From assembly GCA_964655005.1 (NCBI GenBank), contig CAZZKE010000004.1, forward strand, positions 18,332 through 82,331: 64,000 nucleotides of DNA. The letters are read 5' to 3'. Numbering within the stretch: position 1 is the first letter of the stretch; each line of letters starts with the position of its first letter. Source of the stretch: CAZZKE01 sp964655005. GTDB taxonomy: Bacteria > Pseudomonadota > Alphaproteobacteria > Rhodospirillales > JABHCV01. The notes below the pieces were generated by a model that was given only the letters and a program-made list of their open reading frames with translations, had not been told where the DNA came from and did no database searches. The position numbers and the translations under genes are program-made. Below, in pieces: positions 1 to 12,092 of the stretch.

Positions 1-555
1 CATCAAAAATCGCTGGAGGCGCTTCGCCGCGACATCACCCCGGATATTTTCCGCCGCGCCGTTCAATCCATCGTCGGTGCGCAACGGGTATTTATATTCG
101 GGATCGGGCCGTCGAGCGCAATGGCGGATTACCTTACGGTGCAACTGGGCCGGTTCGGCATCGACGCGCAGAGCCTGACCCAAACCGGATTCCTGCTTGC
201 CGATGGCGTCCGAAAGCTGAAACAGGGTGACCTGCTGATGATTTTTGCCTATGGCCGGGTGTACCGGGAATTGCCGGTGTTGCTGGACCGGGCGGACCGC
301 CTTGGCGTTGCCAGCATGCTGTTTTCCGATACGCTGGGCGCCAAACTGCGCCACCGCGTCGACCTGGTGTTGCCGGTGGCGCGTGGTCGCGCCGATATGC
401 TGAGCATGCACACGGCGACCCTGGCGCTTGTCGAAACGCTGCTGGTAGGCGTCGCCACGGAACGCCCGAAGGAAACCATCGCCAGCCTCGAATCACTGAA
501 TGGAATACGGACCGCCCTGGCCGGAAAAGCGATGGATATTCCGACCCAAATATAG
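1..555 (+). CDS. RpiR-type transcriptional regulator, SIS domain (5' truncated)
   Basis: The reading frame is open from the first base of the window, so the gene starts upstream; the first internal ATG at 121 is not the true start. The visible 184 residues form a sugar isomerase (SIS) fold: a beta strand ending in FGIGPSS (about residues 37-44), a later FAYGR segment, and a C-terminal helix. In RpiR/MurR regulators this domain binds a phosphosugar and follows an N-terminal helix-turn-helix, which would lie outside the window. A stand-alone SIS isomerase is possible, but the short linker-like start fits a regulator better. It converges with the helicase gene on the other strand, with 22 bases between the stops. 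Confidence 0.7.
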   Translation, partial: HQKSLEALRRDITPDIFRRAVQSIVGAQRVFIFGIGPSSAMADYLTVQLGRFGIDAQSLTQTGFLLADGVRKLKQGDLLMIFAYGRVYRELPVLLDRADRLGVASMLFSDTLGAKLRHRVDLVLPVARGRADMLSMHTATLALVETLLVGVATERPKETIASLESLNGIRTALAGKAMDIPTQI

Positions 556-577
556 CCCGTTCGATCCCCGACGCACT

Positions 578-3403
578 TCAATAATCGGCCAGAAAACTAC
601 GAATTTCGCTAATCGCCTCGGCCAGACCCAACCGGCTGACGGTGACGCCAGCCGGGAACGCGGTTAGCAGACGCGACGGCAGGGCCCGGTCCAGCATGAC
701 GAAGACACCCTTGTCGGTGGCCCGTCGCAGCAGGCGGCCATAGGCCTGTTTCAATTTCAGCCGGGTCAGCATTTCATCGTAAGCGCGGCCGCCGAAAGCC
801 TGGCGTCTGGCCCGGTGCAGAATATCGGGGCGTGGCCACGGCACCCGGTCGAAGGCGATCAGGCGCAGCGACCGTCCGGGAATATCGACGCCGTCGCGAA
901 CCGCGTCGGTGCCCAGCAAACAGGAATTCTCCTCGGCCCGGAAAATATCTATAAGGGTGCCCACATCCATGGCGTCCACATGCTGGGCCAGCAACTCGAA
1001 ACCGGCCTGATCCAGCGGGCCGGCGATATGCCCGTGGATAGCCTTCAGGCGATTTATCGCCGTGAACAGGCCGAGACCGCCACCGCCGGCGGCCAGAAAC
1101 AATTCCCGATAGGCGGCGCCGACCTGAGCCAAATCGCCCTTGTCAACATCGCCGACAATCAACACCCGGGTGCGTCCGGCGTAATCGAACGGCGAGGCCT
1201 GGCCGTTTGTCAGCGGCGGTCGGGCAAGGTAGGCGCTTCCGGTCCGCGCGATGGCGGCGGCCCAGTCGCCGAGATCATCGCCCGGCTCGTCATCCGGTCC
1301 CGGCGGCGCATCGCCATGTTCCGGAATGCTGTTACGCAGCGTCGCCGAAGTCAGCAGCACGCCGTGGGCCGGAATCATCACCGCCTCGGCAAACGGTCGG
1401 GTCGGGTCGACCCAGTGGCGATGCAGGCCGACATCGACCTCGCGGCCCTCGTCTCGCTGGACGCTGAACCAGTCGACCACCGCTTCCGGCGTTTCGCTGT
1501 GCAGGGCCTTGAGCATATCGACCCAGGCGTTCAACTGGTCGACGCCGCGCCGCCGCAAACTTCGGCTGAGCGCCTCGATACGGTTACGGGTGGCGGTGTC
1601 CAGCGTATCGGCATCGGCATCCAGCAGCCGGGCCAGCGACTTTATCAGGCCGGACAGCGGGCGGCGCAGACGGGCCAAGGCCGCCTCCAGCTTGCCCGCC
1701 GCCGCCAGCAGCCCCGATACCGGCTGCCCGGTCGCGGCCTCCAGATTGTAACTGGCCGCGACCTTGCGTCCGGAACTTTCCCTGGCGTAAACGTGTGTGC
1801 GCGCCGCGGCGAAGAAGGCCTCTGCAGCGCCGACCGGCTGGCCGCCGCCCAGCCGCTGCCGCCAGCCCGGTCCGGGCAGGGCGCGGGCGGCGCGCAGGGC
1901 CTCGTCCAGCGCTTCAATGGCCTCGTCATCGCCGGCGATCAGGTCCTCAAGGCGGGCCCGCAAGCCCCGCGAGCGGGAGCGCCGTCCGGCCTCGGCCCCG
2001 ATCAGCCAGCGCCGCAAGGCCTCGCTTTCGTAGCCCGTTAATTCGACCGAAAAGGCGCTATCGGCGGCGGCAAAAATATGGTGGCCCTCGTCGAATACAT
2101 AGCGGGTCGGCAGATCGCCTTCGCCGCCGCCCAGCGCCGCCTGGACCATGACCAGGGCGTGATTGGCGACCACCAGACGGGCATGACCGGCGCGGCGTAT
2201 CGTGCGTTCCACAAAACAGCGGCCATAGTGTTCGCAGGCGGCATAGGTGCATTCGCCCCGGGTGTCGGTCAAATCGATGGTCATGCCCCGGCCCAGCAGG
2301 CCGGTCAGCCAGGCCGGGAAGTCGCCGCCGACCATGTCGCCATCGCGGCTGGCCAGCGCCCATCTGGCCATCAGGCCAAGCGCCACCGCCGCGCCGCCAT
2401 CGGGGTTGCCGCCGCCGCTGCGCAGACGGGATACCGCCTCCTGGAAATTAAGCAGGCAGAAATAGTTTTCCCGGCCCTTGCGGATCACCACCTTGGCCGA
2501 TTTCTCTTCCGGGTCGGGATACAAGCGATCCAGTTCGCCATCCAGTTGCCGTTGCAGGTTGCGGGTAAAGGTGCTGATCCAGACCGCACCATCGTTCTTT
2601 TCCGCCCACACGCTGGCGGGCGCTATGTAACCCATGGTCTTGCCGACGCCGGTGCCGGCATCGGCCAGCACCACATGGGGTTCGCCGGCCCGGTCACGGG
2701 GCCGAAAAGCCGCCGACACGGCCCCGGCATACGTCGCCTGTTCGGGGCGGGCTTCGGCGCCGCGGCCCAGCAGCCGGACCAGTTGGGCGCGGGCTTCGGC
2801 CGGTTCCACCGGCAGGTCGCGGGGCGGCGCCGGCGGCGGCCGGTCCTGCCATTCGGCGATCCGCCTCCATACGGCCAGGCCCTGGAAAACATTACGCGGG
2901 CGGCTTTCGCTTTGCGGCGGGGGCCCGAGCGCCGCCAGCACCGCCGCCGCCCATGGCCAGCCGCCCCGCTGCATGGCCAGCACCACGGCCCTGGCCTCGG
3001 CGCCGCCGTCGCGCTCGCCGTCGGCCAGTTCCGACAACAGTGCGTGCGCCGCCTTGAGCAGCGATTCGGCCTGGCTCTCATGGCTGACCGGCAGGGCCAG
3101 CCCCAGTTCCCCGGCCAGGCCGCGCGGCGTCGGCAACACGAAACGGGCGGGCCGTACGAATGCAAACAGTTCCAGCACGTCGTATGCCGGAAACGGCCTG
3201 GCGTCGATACGGTGGAAGTAGTCACGCCCATTGCAGATAATCGGCGGCCGCCCGGCATCGAGCCGGCGGCGGGCCTCCGGGGCGGTTATATTTTCGATCT
3301 CGCCGTCGACGCTTAGCCGGACCACGCCGCGCACCCCGGCGATACTGGCCGGGGCGTCGGGAAGCAATATCCTGCCGGTGGCGGTGGGATGTCCGGATTC
3401 CAT
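578..3403 (-). CDS. DinG-like ATP-dependent DNA helicase (XPD/DinG superfamily 2, Fe-S)
   Basis: A 941-residue superfamily 2 helicase. Visible motifs are Walker A AGTGVGKT at about residues 249-256 and the DEGH box at 438-441. Between them lie four cysteines (about 316, 385, 390, 396) placed as in the Fe-S cluster of XPD/DinG helicases. The C-terminal motor half ends with QAYGRLLRR, the arginine-finger motif VI. The first 130 residues look like a worn DnaQ-type exonuclease fold (ICNGRDYFHR, AYDVLELF), but I see no full set of catalytic acids. The frame stays open upstream to 3961; that part is the shadow of the opposite gene. I place the start at the ATG at 3403, where protein-like sequence begins. 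Role: unwinding damaged or R-loop DNA, by family. Confidence 0.85.
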   Translation of the reverse strand: MESGHPTATGRILLPDAPASIAGVRGVVRLSVDGEIENITAPEARRRLDAGRPPIICNGRDYFHRIDARPFPAYDVLELFAFVRPARFVLPTPRGLAGELGLALPVSHESQAESLLKAAHALLSELADGERDGGAEARAVVLAMQRGGWPWAAAVLAALGPPPQSESRPRNVFQGLAVWRRIAEWQDRPPPAPPRDLPVEPAEARAQLVRLLGRGAEARPEQATYAGAVSAAFRPRDRAGEPHVVLADAGTGVGKTMGYIAPASVWAEKNDGAVWISTFTRNLQRQLDGELDRLYPDPEEKSAKVVIRKGRENYFCLLNFQEAVSRLRSGGGNPDGGAAVALGLMARWALASRDGDMVGGDFPAWLTGLLGRGMTIDLTDTRGECTYAACEHYGRCFVERTIRRAGHARLVVANHALVMVQAALGGGEGDLPTRYVFDEGHHIFAAADSAFSVELTGYESEALRRWLIGAEAGRRSRSRGLRARLEDLIAGDDEAIEALDEALRAARALPGPGWRQRLGGGQPVGAAEAFFAAARTHVYARESSGRKVAASYNLEAATGQPVSGLLAAAGKLEAALARLRRPLSGLIKSLARLLDADADTLDTATRNRIEALSRSLRRRGVDQLNAWVDMLKALHSETPEAVVDWFSVQRDEGREVDVGLHRHWVDPTRPFAEAVMIPAHGVLLTSATLRNSIPEHGDAPPGPDDEPGDDLGDWAAAIARTGSAYLARPPLTNGQASPFDYAGRTRVLIVGDVDKGDLAQVGAAYRELFLAAGGGGLGLFTAINRLKAIHGHIAGPLDQAGFELLAQHVDAMDVGTLIDIFRAEENSCLLGTDAVRDGVDIPGRSLRLIAFDRVPWPRPDILHRARRQAFGGRAYDEMLTRLKLKQAYGRLLRRATDKGVFVMLDRALPSRLLTAFPAGVTVSRLGLAEAISEIRSFLADY

Positions 3404-3517
3404 GGTCCGGATTATAGTCCGGGCCCGGATTGCGTGCGCTATTATATTGCCGCCAACCGGTTGAAGCGGCTTCCGCCGGCGCTTACAATTTTGTCCGGCA
3501 TGGCGTAAAGTGGGGCG

Positions 3518-4339
3518 ATGAATCAGGCGCTGCACAATCAGGCCCGTGGCGAACTCGATCTGGCCGATCATTTTGTCGCCTGTTCCAGGGTCGGGCGTTA
3601 CCTGACGGTATTCGACGAAAGCCGCTTCATAATCACCGACGATTTCAGGGATGATCGCGCCATTGACCGCACGGCGGCCAGTGTCGCCTCTATTTTCTCG
3701 CGCGATCCGCTGGTCGCCGAGGCCGCCCTGCTGCCCCTGGGCAAGGCCGCCGCCAAACCGCTGCGCAACCGGGAAACCTATGAAGAACTGTTTACCCTGA
3801 TCGAACGGCAGGCGCTGGACCCGACGGTCCGGCAAACGGCGCGTTCCCTGATGGAAGACGGCTTCCGCGAGGCCCGTATCCGCGAGATCGAGGCAACCCT
3901 GCAAGGCAAGATCAACCCGGCGCGGGTCCGCTACCGGGCGTTTCTGGAAGTAATCCGGCAACTGACCGACCGCAACATCACACCACGGCTGTTTCGCGAT
4001 GAATTTCTGGAATTTACCTACGCCGTCGCCGGCAAGCTGGATTTCGGCATCTACAGTTATTGCCTGGACCGGATATTCGGCAACCGGCGCATCGCCATGA
4101 AGGCCAAGGGCTATCTGGTCTCCGAACTGCTTGGATTCCCGCCGACCATCCGCCGTGAATTGTTGACCAATTTGCTGACCGCACCGGATACCGACCAGCG
4201 CCTGGCCGATTTCGTCCGCGACGCCATCAAACAGAAACTGGGCGACCTGGCGGCAACGGAAATCGACCTGCTGGTGGCCTTGAAATCCTCGGAAATGTCC
4301 ATGGACAACCTAAACGAAATGATCGCCGGAAGCGGTTGA
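3518..4339 (+). CDS. Conserved hypothetical protein, helical
   Basis: A 273-residue protein I do not recognise. It has no signal peptide or membrane span, is rich in charged helices, and contains many Arg/Glu pairs. The ATG at 3518 follows a purine-rich GTGGGGCG. The gene is divergent from the helicase, with 114 bases between them. Codon use matches its neighbours and the antisense frame of the helicase dies out here, so this is the real coding strand. No enzyme motif is visible; a cytosolic adaptor or regulatory protein is only a guess. Confidence 0.7.
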   Translation: MNQALHNQARGELDLADHFVACSRVGRYLTVFDESRFIITDDFRDDRAIDRTAASVASIFSRDPLVAEAALLPLGKAAAKPLRNRETYEELFTLIERQALDPTVRQTARSLMEDGFREARIREIEATLQGKINPARVRYRAFLEVIRQLTDRNITPRLFRDEFLEFTYAVAGKLDFGIYSYCLDRIFGNRRIAMKAKGYLVSELLGFPPTIRRELLTNLLTAPDTDQRLADFVRDAIKQKLGDLAATEIDLLVALKSSEMSMDNLNEMIAGSG

Positions 4340-4412
4340 CCCTGGACGCCGTGAATTTTGACCGATATCAGGGCGGAAATTGCAATTTGGTTCGGTTTTT
4401 TCTATACGAAAC

Positions 4413-4429
4413 ATATCACTTAGTGATAT
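4413..4429. promoter_or_regulatory. Palindromic operator overlapping the higBA -10 box
   Basis: ATATCACT-T-AGTGATAT is a perfect inverted repeat of 8-base arms around one base. A perfect TATAAT lies at 4427-4432, so the right arm overlaps the -10 element. Transcription would begin about 4439-4440, a few bases before the toxin start codon. Type II antitoxins of the HigA kind bind such palindromes to repress their own operon; that role is inferred from position. No good -35 box is seen. Confidence 0.7.
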
Positions 4430-4443
4430 AATTTGGATTATAG

Positions 4444-4833
4444 TTGAGAATATTCGTAAACAAATGGTTCGAGCGGTGGCGTCGTAAGGAAGCGATATCG
4501 GACGATGCCCTTCGAACTGCGGTGAAGGAAATGGAACAGGGTCTTGCCGATGCGAGCCTCGGTGGCGGACTGCACAAAAAACGGGTCGCCGCACCGGGAA
4601 GAGGAAAGAGCGGGTCTTATCGGACCTTGCTGGCCTTCCGGTCAAAGAGGCGCGCCTTTTTCATTTATGGCTTTGCCAAAAATCAACGGGATAATATTGA
4701 CGGCAAGGAAGAACGGGCATTAAAGGCCCTCGCGAAGGAACTGCTGGATTACGATGCAAGGGCAATCCGAAAGGCCATGGCGGCAGACGCGATATATGAA
4801 GTGAGGTACGATGGTGGCCAAAAAAAGGAATAG
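4444..4833 (+). CDS. higB: HigB/RelE-family toxin (type II toxin-antitoxin)
   Basis: A 129-residue RelE/HigB-type toxin of the subgroup that starts with MRxFxxKWF and carries YGFAKNxRxNI (about residues 74-84). Family members are mRNA interferases acting at the ribosome. Translation starts at TTG 4444: an in-frame stop (TAG 4441-4443) lies directly upstream, and the N-terminal motif matches the family only from this codon. No Shine-Dalgarno is present and the predicted transcript start is 4-5 bases before the codon, so the mRNA may be nearly leaderless. The gene overlaps the antitoxin by 23 bases, toxin first, as in higBA loci. Confidence 0.82.
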   Translation: MRIFVNKWFERWRRKEAISDDALRTAVKEMEQGLADASLGGGLHKKRVAAPGRGKSGSYRTLLAFRSKRRAFFIYGFAKNQRDNIDGKEERALKALAKELLDYDARAIRKAMAADAIYEVRYDGGQKKE

Positions 4834-5131
4834 CCCGATCCTGGACGCCGTCCACGGAACGGTGAGAGACCTGCATGATGCCGGTGTTATGGACGAGACG
4901 ACCATGCGCCGGTTTGACGCCCTGTGTCTGCCACCCGTAAAAAATTACACGTCCGCCGAGATTAAACGGATCAGGTCGGCCCAGCATGTGAGTCAGCCTG
5001 TTTTCGCGGCCTATCTCAATGTCAGCAGGTCAACTGTCGCCCAATGGGAACAGGGCGGGAAGAGACCGCGCGGGGCCTCTCTCAAGCTGCTGGAGCTGGT
5101 GGAACGGAAGGGGCTGGCGGAACTGGCGTGA
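4811..5131 (+). CDS. higA: HigA-type antitoxin, helix-turn-helix
   Basis: A 106-residue protein with an XRE/HigA helix-turn-helix at about residues 55-85 (SQPVFAAYLNVSRSTVAQWE), followed by a basic stretch and a short leucine-rich tail. It neutralises the toxin and most likely represses the operon through the palindrome at 4413-4429. The ATG at 4811 lies inside the toxin gene, so the two are translationally linked. The conserved WEQGxKxPxGxSLKLL ending is typical of NadS/HigA-like antitoxins. Confidence 0.85.
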   Translation: MVAKKRNSPILDAVHGTVRDLHDAGVMDETTMRRFDALCLPPVKNYTSAEIKRIRSAQHVSQPVFAAYLNVSRSTVAQWEQGGKRPRGASLKLLELVERKGLAELA

Positions 5132-5141
5132 ACCGGCCCGC

Positions 5142-8822
<3,681 letters not shown>

Positions 8823-8823
8823 G

Positions 8824-9795
8824 TCAGTTATCGTTCCCGTTGGAATTGCCATCGGGGCGGACCCCCAGCATATGGCAAATGGCGTAGGTCAGGTCGGCCC
8901 GGTTGAGAGTATAGAAATGGAAATCCTTGACGCCGCCGGCGTGCAATACCCGGCATTGTTCGGCGGCGATGCTGGCGGCGACCAGTTTGCGGGTTTCCGG
9001 ATCGTCGTCGAGCCCGTGGAACAGGCCGGCCAGCCAGTCCGGCACCGCCGTGCCGCTAAGGCCCGAGAATTTGCACACCTGTTTGAAATTGGTTACCGGC
9101 AGGATGCCCGGCACAATCGGCACATAAATGCCGGCGGCCCGCGCCCGGTCCACAAATCGCAGATAAATCCCGGGATCAAAAAAATACTGGGTGATGGCGC
9201 GACTGGCCCCGGCGTCAATTTTACGTTTCAGGTTATCCAGATCGGCATCCAGATCGACCGCTTCCGGATGCCCTTCCGGGTATGCCGCGACGCTGATTTC
9301 AAAATCGGCGATGTCCTTCAACCCGGCCACCAGATCGGAGGCATAGGCGTAACCGTCGGCGTCAGGGCGATAGCCCGCGGCCCCTTCCGGAGCGTCCCCG
9401 CGCAGGGCGACGATATGGCGGATACCGGCGTTCCAGTAACGTTCGGCAATAACCCTGATTTCCTGCCTGGTAGAGCCGACGCAGGTCAGGTGGGCGGCGG
9501 CTTCGAGCCCGCTGTCGCGGGCGATGGCGACGACCGTTTCGTGGGTCCGCTCCCGTGTCGTGCCGCCGGCGCCGTAAGTGACCGACACGAACGACGGCCT
9601 GACCGGCGCCAGTCGCTCGATACAGTTCCACAGGGACCGTTCCGCCTTTTCCGTAGCCGGCGGAAAAAATTCGAACGAGACGTTAACATCTTTCGGCAAC
9701 GGCAGGGCGACAATCAGCGACGGATGCGGTGGACGGCCCTTCGAGGTCACGTTCATCAGGTCCTGACGCAGAATTTGATTTTCCTTCCTGGTCAT
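8824..9795 (-). CDS. metF: 5,10-methylenetetrahydrofolate reductase
   Basis: A 323-residue TIM-barrel flavoenzyme that makes 5-methyl-THF, the methyl donor for MetH immediately downstream. Family motifs seen are SFEFFPP near the N terminus, the catalytic-Glu region, VSVTYGAGG, HLTC, and ALRGD followed by an Ala-Gly rich loop. The ATG at 9795 overlaps the stop of the regulator gene in an ATGA arrangement, which supports this start over the in-frame ATG at 9831 and indicates coupled translation. metH starts one base after the stop. Confidence 0.95.
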   Translation of the reverse strand: MTRKENQILRQDLMNVTSKGRPPHPSLIVALPLPKDVNVSFEFFPPATEKAERSLWNCIERLAPVRPSFVSVTYGAGGTTRERTHETVVAIARDSGLEAAAHLTCVGSTRQEIRVIAERYWNAGIRHIVALRGDAPEGAAGYRPDADGYAYASDLVAGLKDIADFEISVAAYPEGHPEAVDLDADLDNLKRKIDAGASRAITQYFFDPGIYLRFVDRARAAGIYVPIVPGILPVTNFKQVCKFSGLSGTAVPDWLAGLFHGLDDDPETRKLVAASIAAEQCRVLHAGGVKDFHFYTLNRADLTYAICHMLGVRPDGNSNGNDN

Positions 9796-10766
9796 ATCGG
9801 TGCGGTTTCCTGTTGTTTGCGGCCGAGCCACAGCGACACCGTCAACGGGTCGCCGGCAAGATGCCGGGTGTCAATCAAGTTCAGGCCGCCGGCCTCGAAC
9901 CAGGCGGCGATCTCGCCGTCAGCGAATCCAAGGCGGCGATGATTATGTTCCAGGCGCAGGGCCTCTACCTGATGAGGCGCGAAATCGACCAGCAGCAGAT
10001 GTCCACCGGGCCTCAGCACCCGTGCCGCCTCGACCACGGCCTGGGCCGGCCGGTCCAGAAAATGCAGGACCTGATGGATGGTCACGGCGTCGAACGATGC
10101 GGCGGCGAAGGGAATCTGGTAGATATCGGCCTGACGCACGGCGCAGTGGGACATTCCGGCGCGGTCGAGGTTATTGCGCGCTATGGCCAGCATCTCGACC
10201 GACAGATCAATGCCCTCGCCGCGCTCGATATGCGGCCCGAAGGTTTCAAGCATACGTCCGGTGCCGGTGCCGATATCAAGCAGGTCTTCGATTTTGCGGT
10301 TCGCGCCGACTCCCGGCAACATTTCAAGCAGCGCCCGTTCCACTTCAATGTCGTCGGTATGCAACGAGCGCAATTCATCCCAGGCGCCGGCGTTGCTGCG
10401 GAAATAGGCCTGCGCCTTCTGATCGCGTTTGCGTTTGATGCCTTGCAGCCGCTCGAAGTCGCGCGCCAGTTGCTCGTCGTCATCTATTTTTTCCGGTATC
10501 AGGTCAAGCAGGCAACGGACCAGGGCGGCCCCGGCGCCGCGATGGACCAGTCCGTAAAAAACCCAGCTGCCCTCGCGCTTGCGATCAAGCAAGCCGGCGT
10601 CGGTCAACAGCTTAAGGTGGCGCGATACCCTGGGCTGGCTCTGCAAGACGATTTCGACCAGTTCGCTGACCGTCAAATCGCCATGGGAACACAACGCCAG
10701 CAGTCGCAACCGGCTCGGCTCGGCAACCGCCCGCAAGGCCGATATCAAAGGTTCAATCGTATTCAT
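9792..10766 (-). CDS. sahR: SahR-like regulator: ArsR helix-turn-helix fused to a SAM/SAH-binding methyltransferase fold
   Basis: A 324-residue two-domain protein. Residues 1-90 are an ArsR winged helix (SELVEIVLQSQPRVSRHLKLL is the recognition region, minus the last residues). Residues 140-320 are a class I methyltransferase fold with LDIGTGTGRML binding the cofactor. Known SahR proteins repress SAM-cycle genes (ahcY, metH/E, metF, metK) and release DNA when SAH rises, using just such a methyltransferase-derived sensor. Leading the metF-metH operon fits that role exactly. The start is ATG 10766; the upstream ATG at 10802 would put coding sequence over the promoter. A perfect palindrome lies 37 bases upstream. 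A true methyltransferase role is the alternative. Confidence 0.85.
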   Translation of the reverse strand: MNTIEPLISALRAVAEPSRLRLLALCSHGDLTVSELVEIVLQSQPRVSRHLKLLTDAGLLDRKREGSWVFYGLVHRGAGAALVRCLLDLIPEKIDDDEQLARDFERLQGIKRKRDQKAQAYFRSNAGAWDELRSLHTDDIEVERALLEMLPGVGANRKIEDLLDIGTGTGRMLETFGPHIERGEGIDLSVEMLAIARNNLDRAGMSHCAVRQADIYQIPFAAASFDAVTIHQVLHFLDRPAQAVVEAARVLRPGGHLLLVDFAPHQVEALRLEHNHRRLGFADGEIAAWFEAGGLNLIDTRHLAGDPLTVSLWLGRKQQETAPI

Positions 10767-10802
10767 GGCCGGAAGAAACCAAATTCTACAAAATATATAC
10801 AA

Positions 10803-10822
10803 ATATAAACATTTCTTTATAT
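10803..10822. promoter_or_regulatory. Candidate SahR operator
   Basis: ATATAAA-N6-TTTATAT is a perfect inverted repeat with 7-base arms, 37 bases upstream of the sahR-like ATG, in an AT-rich promoter stretch. ArsR-family proteins bind AT-rich interrupted palindromes. Autoregulation of the sahR-metF-metH operon is inferred; I did not compare the site with a published SahR matrix. Confidence 0.6.
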
Positions 10823-11236
10823 CTTATTTCCCCGGCTGTCCAGAAATTTTTGCGTCCGGGTCCGGGATTCGCCGGTGACCAGTATCGGCGATTGTCTTTA
10901 TTGTTGCATTATTACAACACCTGTATCACTTAGGTTCATTTCCGGGGCAACGCCGCTGGTTTTTCACAAAGCGCTGTGATATTTCATTTTCTTGGTTAAG
11001 TGGATAACGATTGAGCAGGCCATAACCCCGTGGATCAAGATCGGGGGGTGGTTTGGCGAAGGCAGGAACACGGGGGAGGCTCGACGTATTTTCCCCCGGC
11101 GATGGTACTTTTTGTTAACCTTAGGCTGCGATGTTTGTCGCCGCGCCCTGGGAAACGCGAGCGAGCAATTTGAGGACCGGTTGGTTTTCGCGGTCGTTTG
11201 AACGGCATTGAAAAAACAGCAGAAGCGTATTCAAAT
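10823..11236. other. Non-coding gap between sahR promoter and mlaA
   Basis: About 410 bases with no convincing gene. The only open frame (10992-11201, plus strand) has no family resemblance and mixed composition. The left edge belongs to the sahR promoter and the right edge must hold the mlaA promoter, but I could not identify a strong -35/-10 pair. A short TGTTG...CAACA repeat at about 10902-10919 is too weak to name. No riboswitch motif was recognised. Confidence 0.4.
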
Positions 11237-12061
11237 ATGGTCAGTTCTCTGAAATCAATACTTCCAATCCGATCCTTTGCAGTCGCCACGGTCGTTTTGT
11301 CCCTTGGCGGTTGCGCCGCCGCCCCGGACTCTTCCGATCCCGAGGCGGTAGCCGAATATGCCGAGGTCAATGACCCGGCGGAACCCACCATGCGGGCCAT
11401 TTTCGCCTTTAACCGGACGCTCGACATAGTCGTCCTGAAACCGGCGGCTTCGATCTACAAGGACGTGGTGCCGGACAAGGGCCGCGCCGCCGTTCACAAT
11501 TTCCTCAACAACCTGCGTTCCCCGGTAATCTTTTTCAACAATGTCCTGCAGGGTGATCTGAAACAGGCCCTGGAAACCTTGATGCGGTTCCTGGTCAATA
11601 CCACCGTCGGCATCGCCGGCATTAACGACACCGCCGCCGAACTGGGCATGGAATACCGCAACGAAGATTTCGGCCAGACGCTGGCGGTGTGGAACATGCC
11701 CGAAGGTCCATACATCATGCTGCCGATTCTGGGGCCGAGCAACCCCCGGGACGCGGTCGGCCGGGTCGTCGATTTTATCATCGATCCGCTGAATATGTGG
11801 GCCGGCAACACCGATAACGGCTGGGCCGTTCCGACCCGCACCGCCGTTGACGCCGTCGATTTCCGGGCCCTGCATTTCGACACTATCGCCGATCTGGAAA
11901 AATCCTCGCTCGATTTCTATGCCACCGTCAGGACCCTTTACCGGCAACGTCGCATCGACGAAATCAACAACGGTCGGGTCGATCCCGCAATTTCCGTTCC
12001 CAGTATCGGCGAACGCCTGAACGACGGGCCGGCGCTTGAGGAAATTTCACAAGCCGATTAG
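11237..12061 (+). CDS. mlaA: MlaA (VacJ) outer-membrane lipoprotein
   Basis: A 274-residue lipoprotein that removes misplaced phospholipids from the outer leaflet of the outer membrane and passes them to MlaC. Signal peptide residues 1-25 end in a lipobox LGGC with Cys26. The family core follows: DPAEPTMRAIFAFNR, then LNNLRSPVIFFNNVLQGD, then GPYIMLPILGPSNPRD with the DPLN loop. I use ATG 11237 because it gives a normal signal peptide; a TTG 13 codons upstream would add a charged leader. mlaC follows after 31 bases, so the two are probably one transcript. Confidence 0.92.
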   Translation: MVSSLKSILPIRSFAVATVVLSLGGCAAAPDSSDPEAVAEYAEVNDPAEPTMRAIFAFNRTLDIVVLKPAASIYKDVVPDKGRAAVHNFLNNLRSPVIFFNNVLQGDLKQALETLMRFLVNTTVGIAGINDTAAELGMEYRNEDFGQTLAVWNMPEGPYIMLPILGPSNPRDAVGRVVDFIIDPLNMWAGNTDNGWAVPTRTAVDAVDFRALHFDTIADLEKSSLDFYATVRTLYRQRRIDEINNGRVDPAISVPSIGERLNDGPALEEISQAD

Positions 12062-12092
12062 GGCAGTTTGGTGTAACAGCGGGTTCCCTGAC

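Noticed and set aside
3404..3961. N-terminal extension of the helicase frame
   Set aside because: It runs opposite a convincing gene (3518-4339), is low in protein-like pattern, and the helicase homology begins after ATG 3403.
10992..11201. 69-codon open frame before mlaA
   Set aside because: No ribosome site or family resemblance; composition unlike the neighbours.
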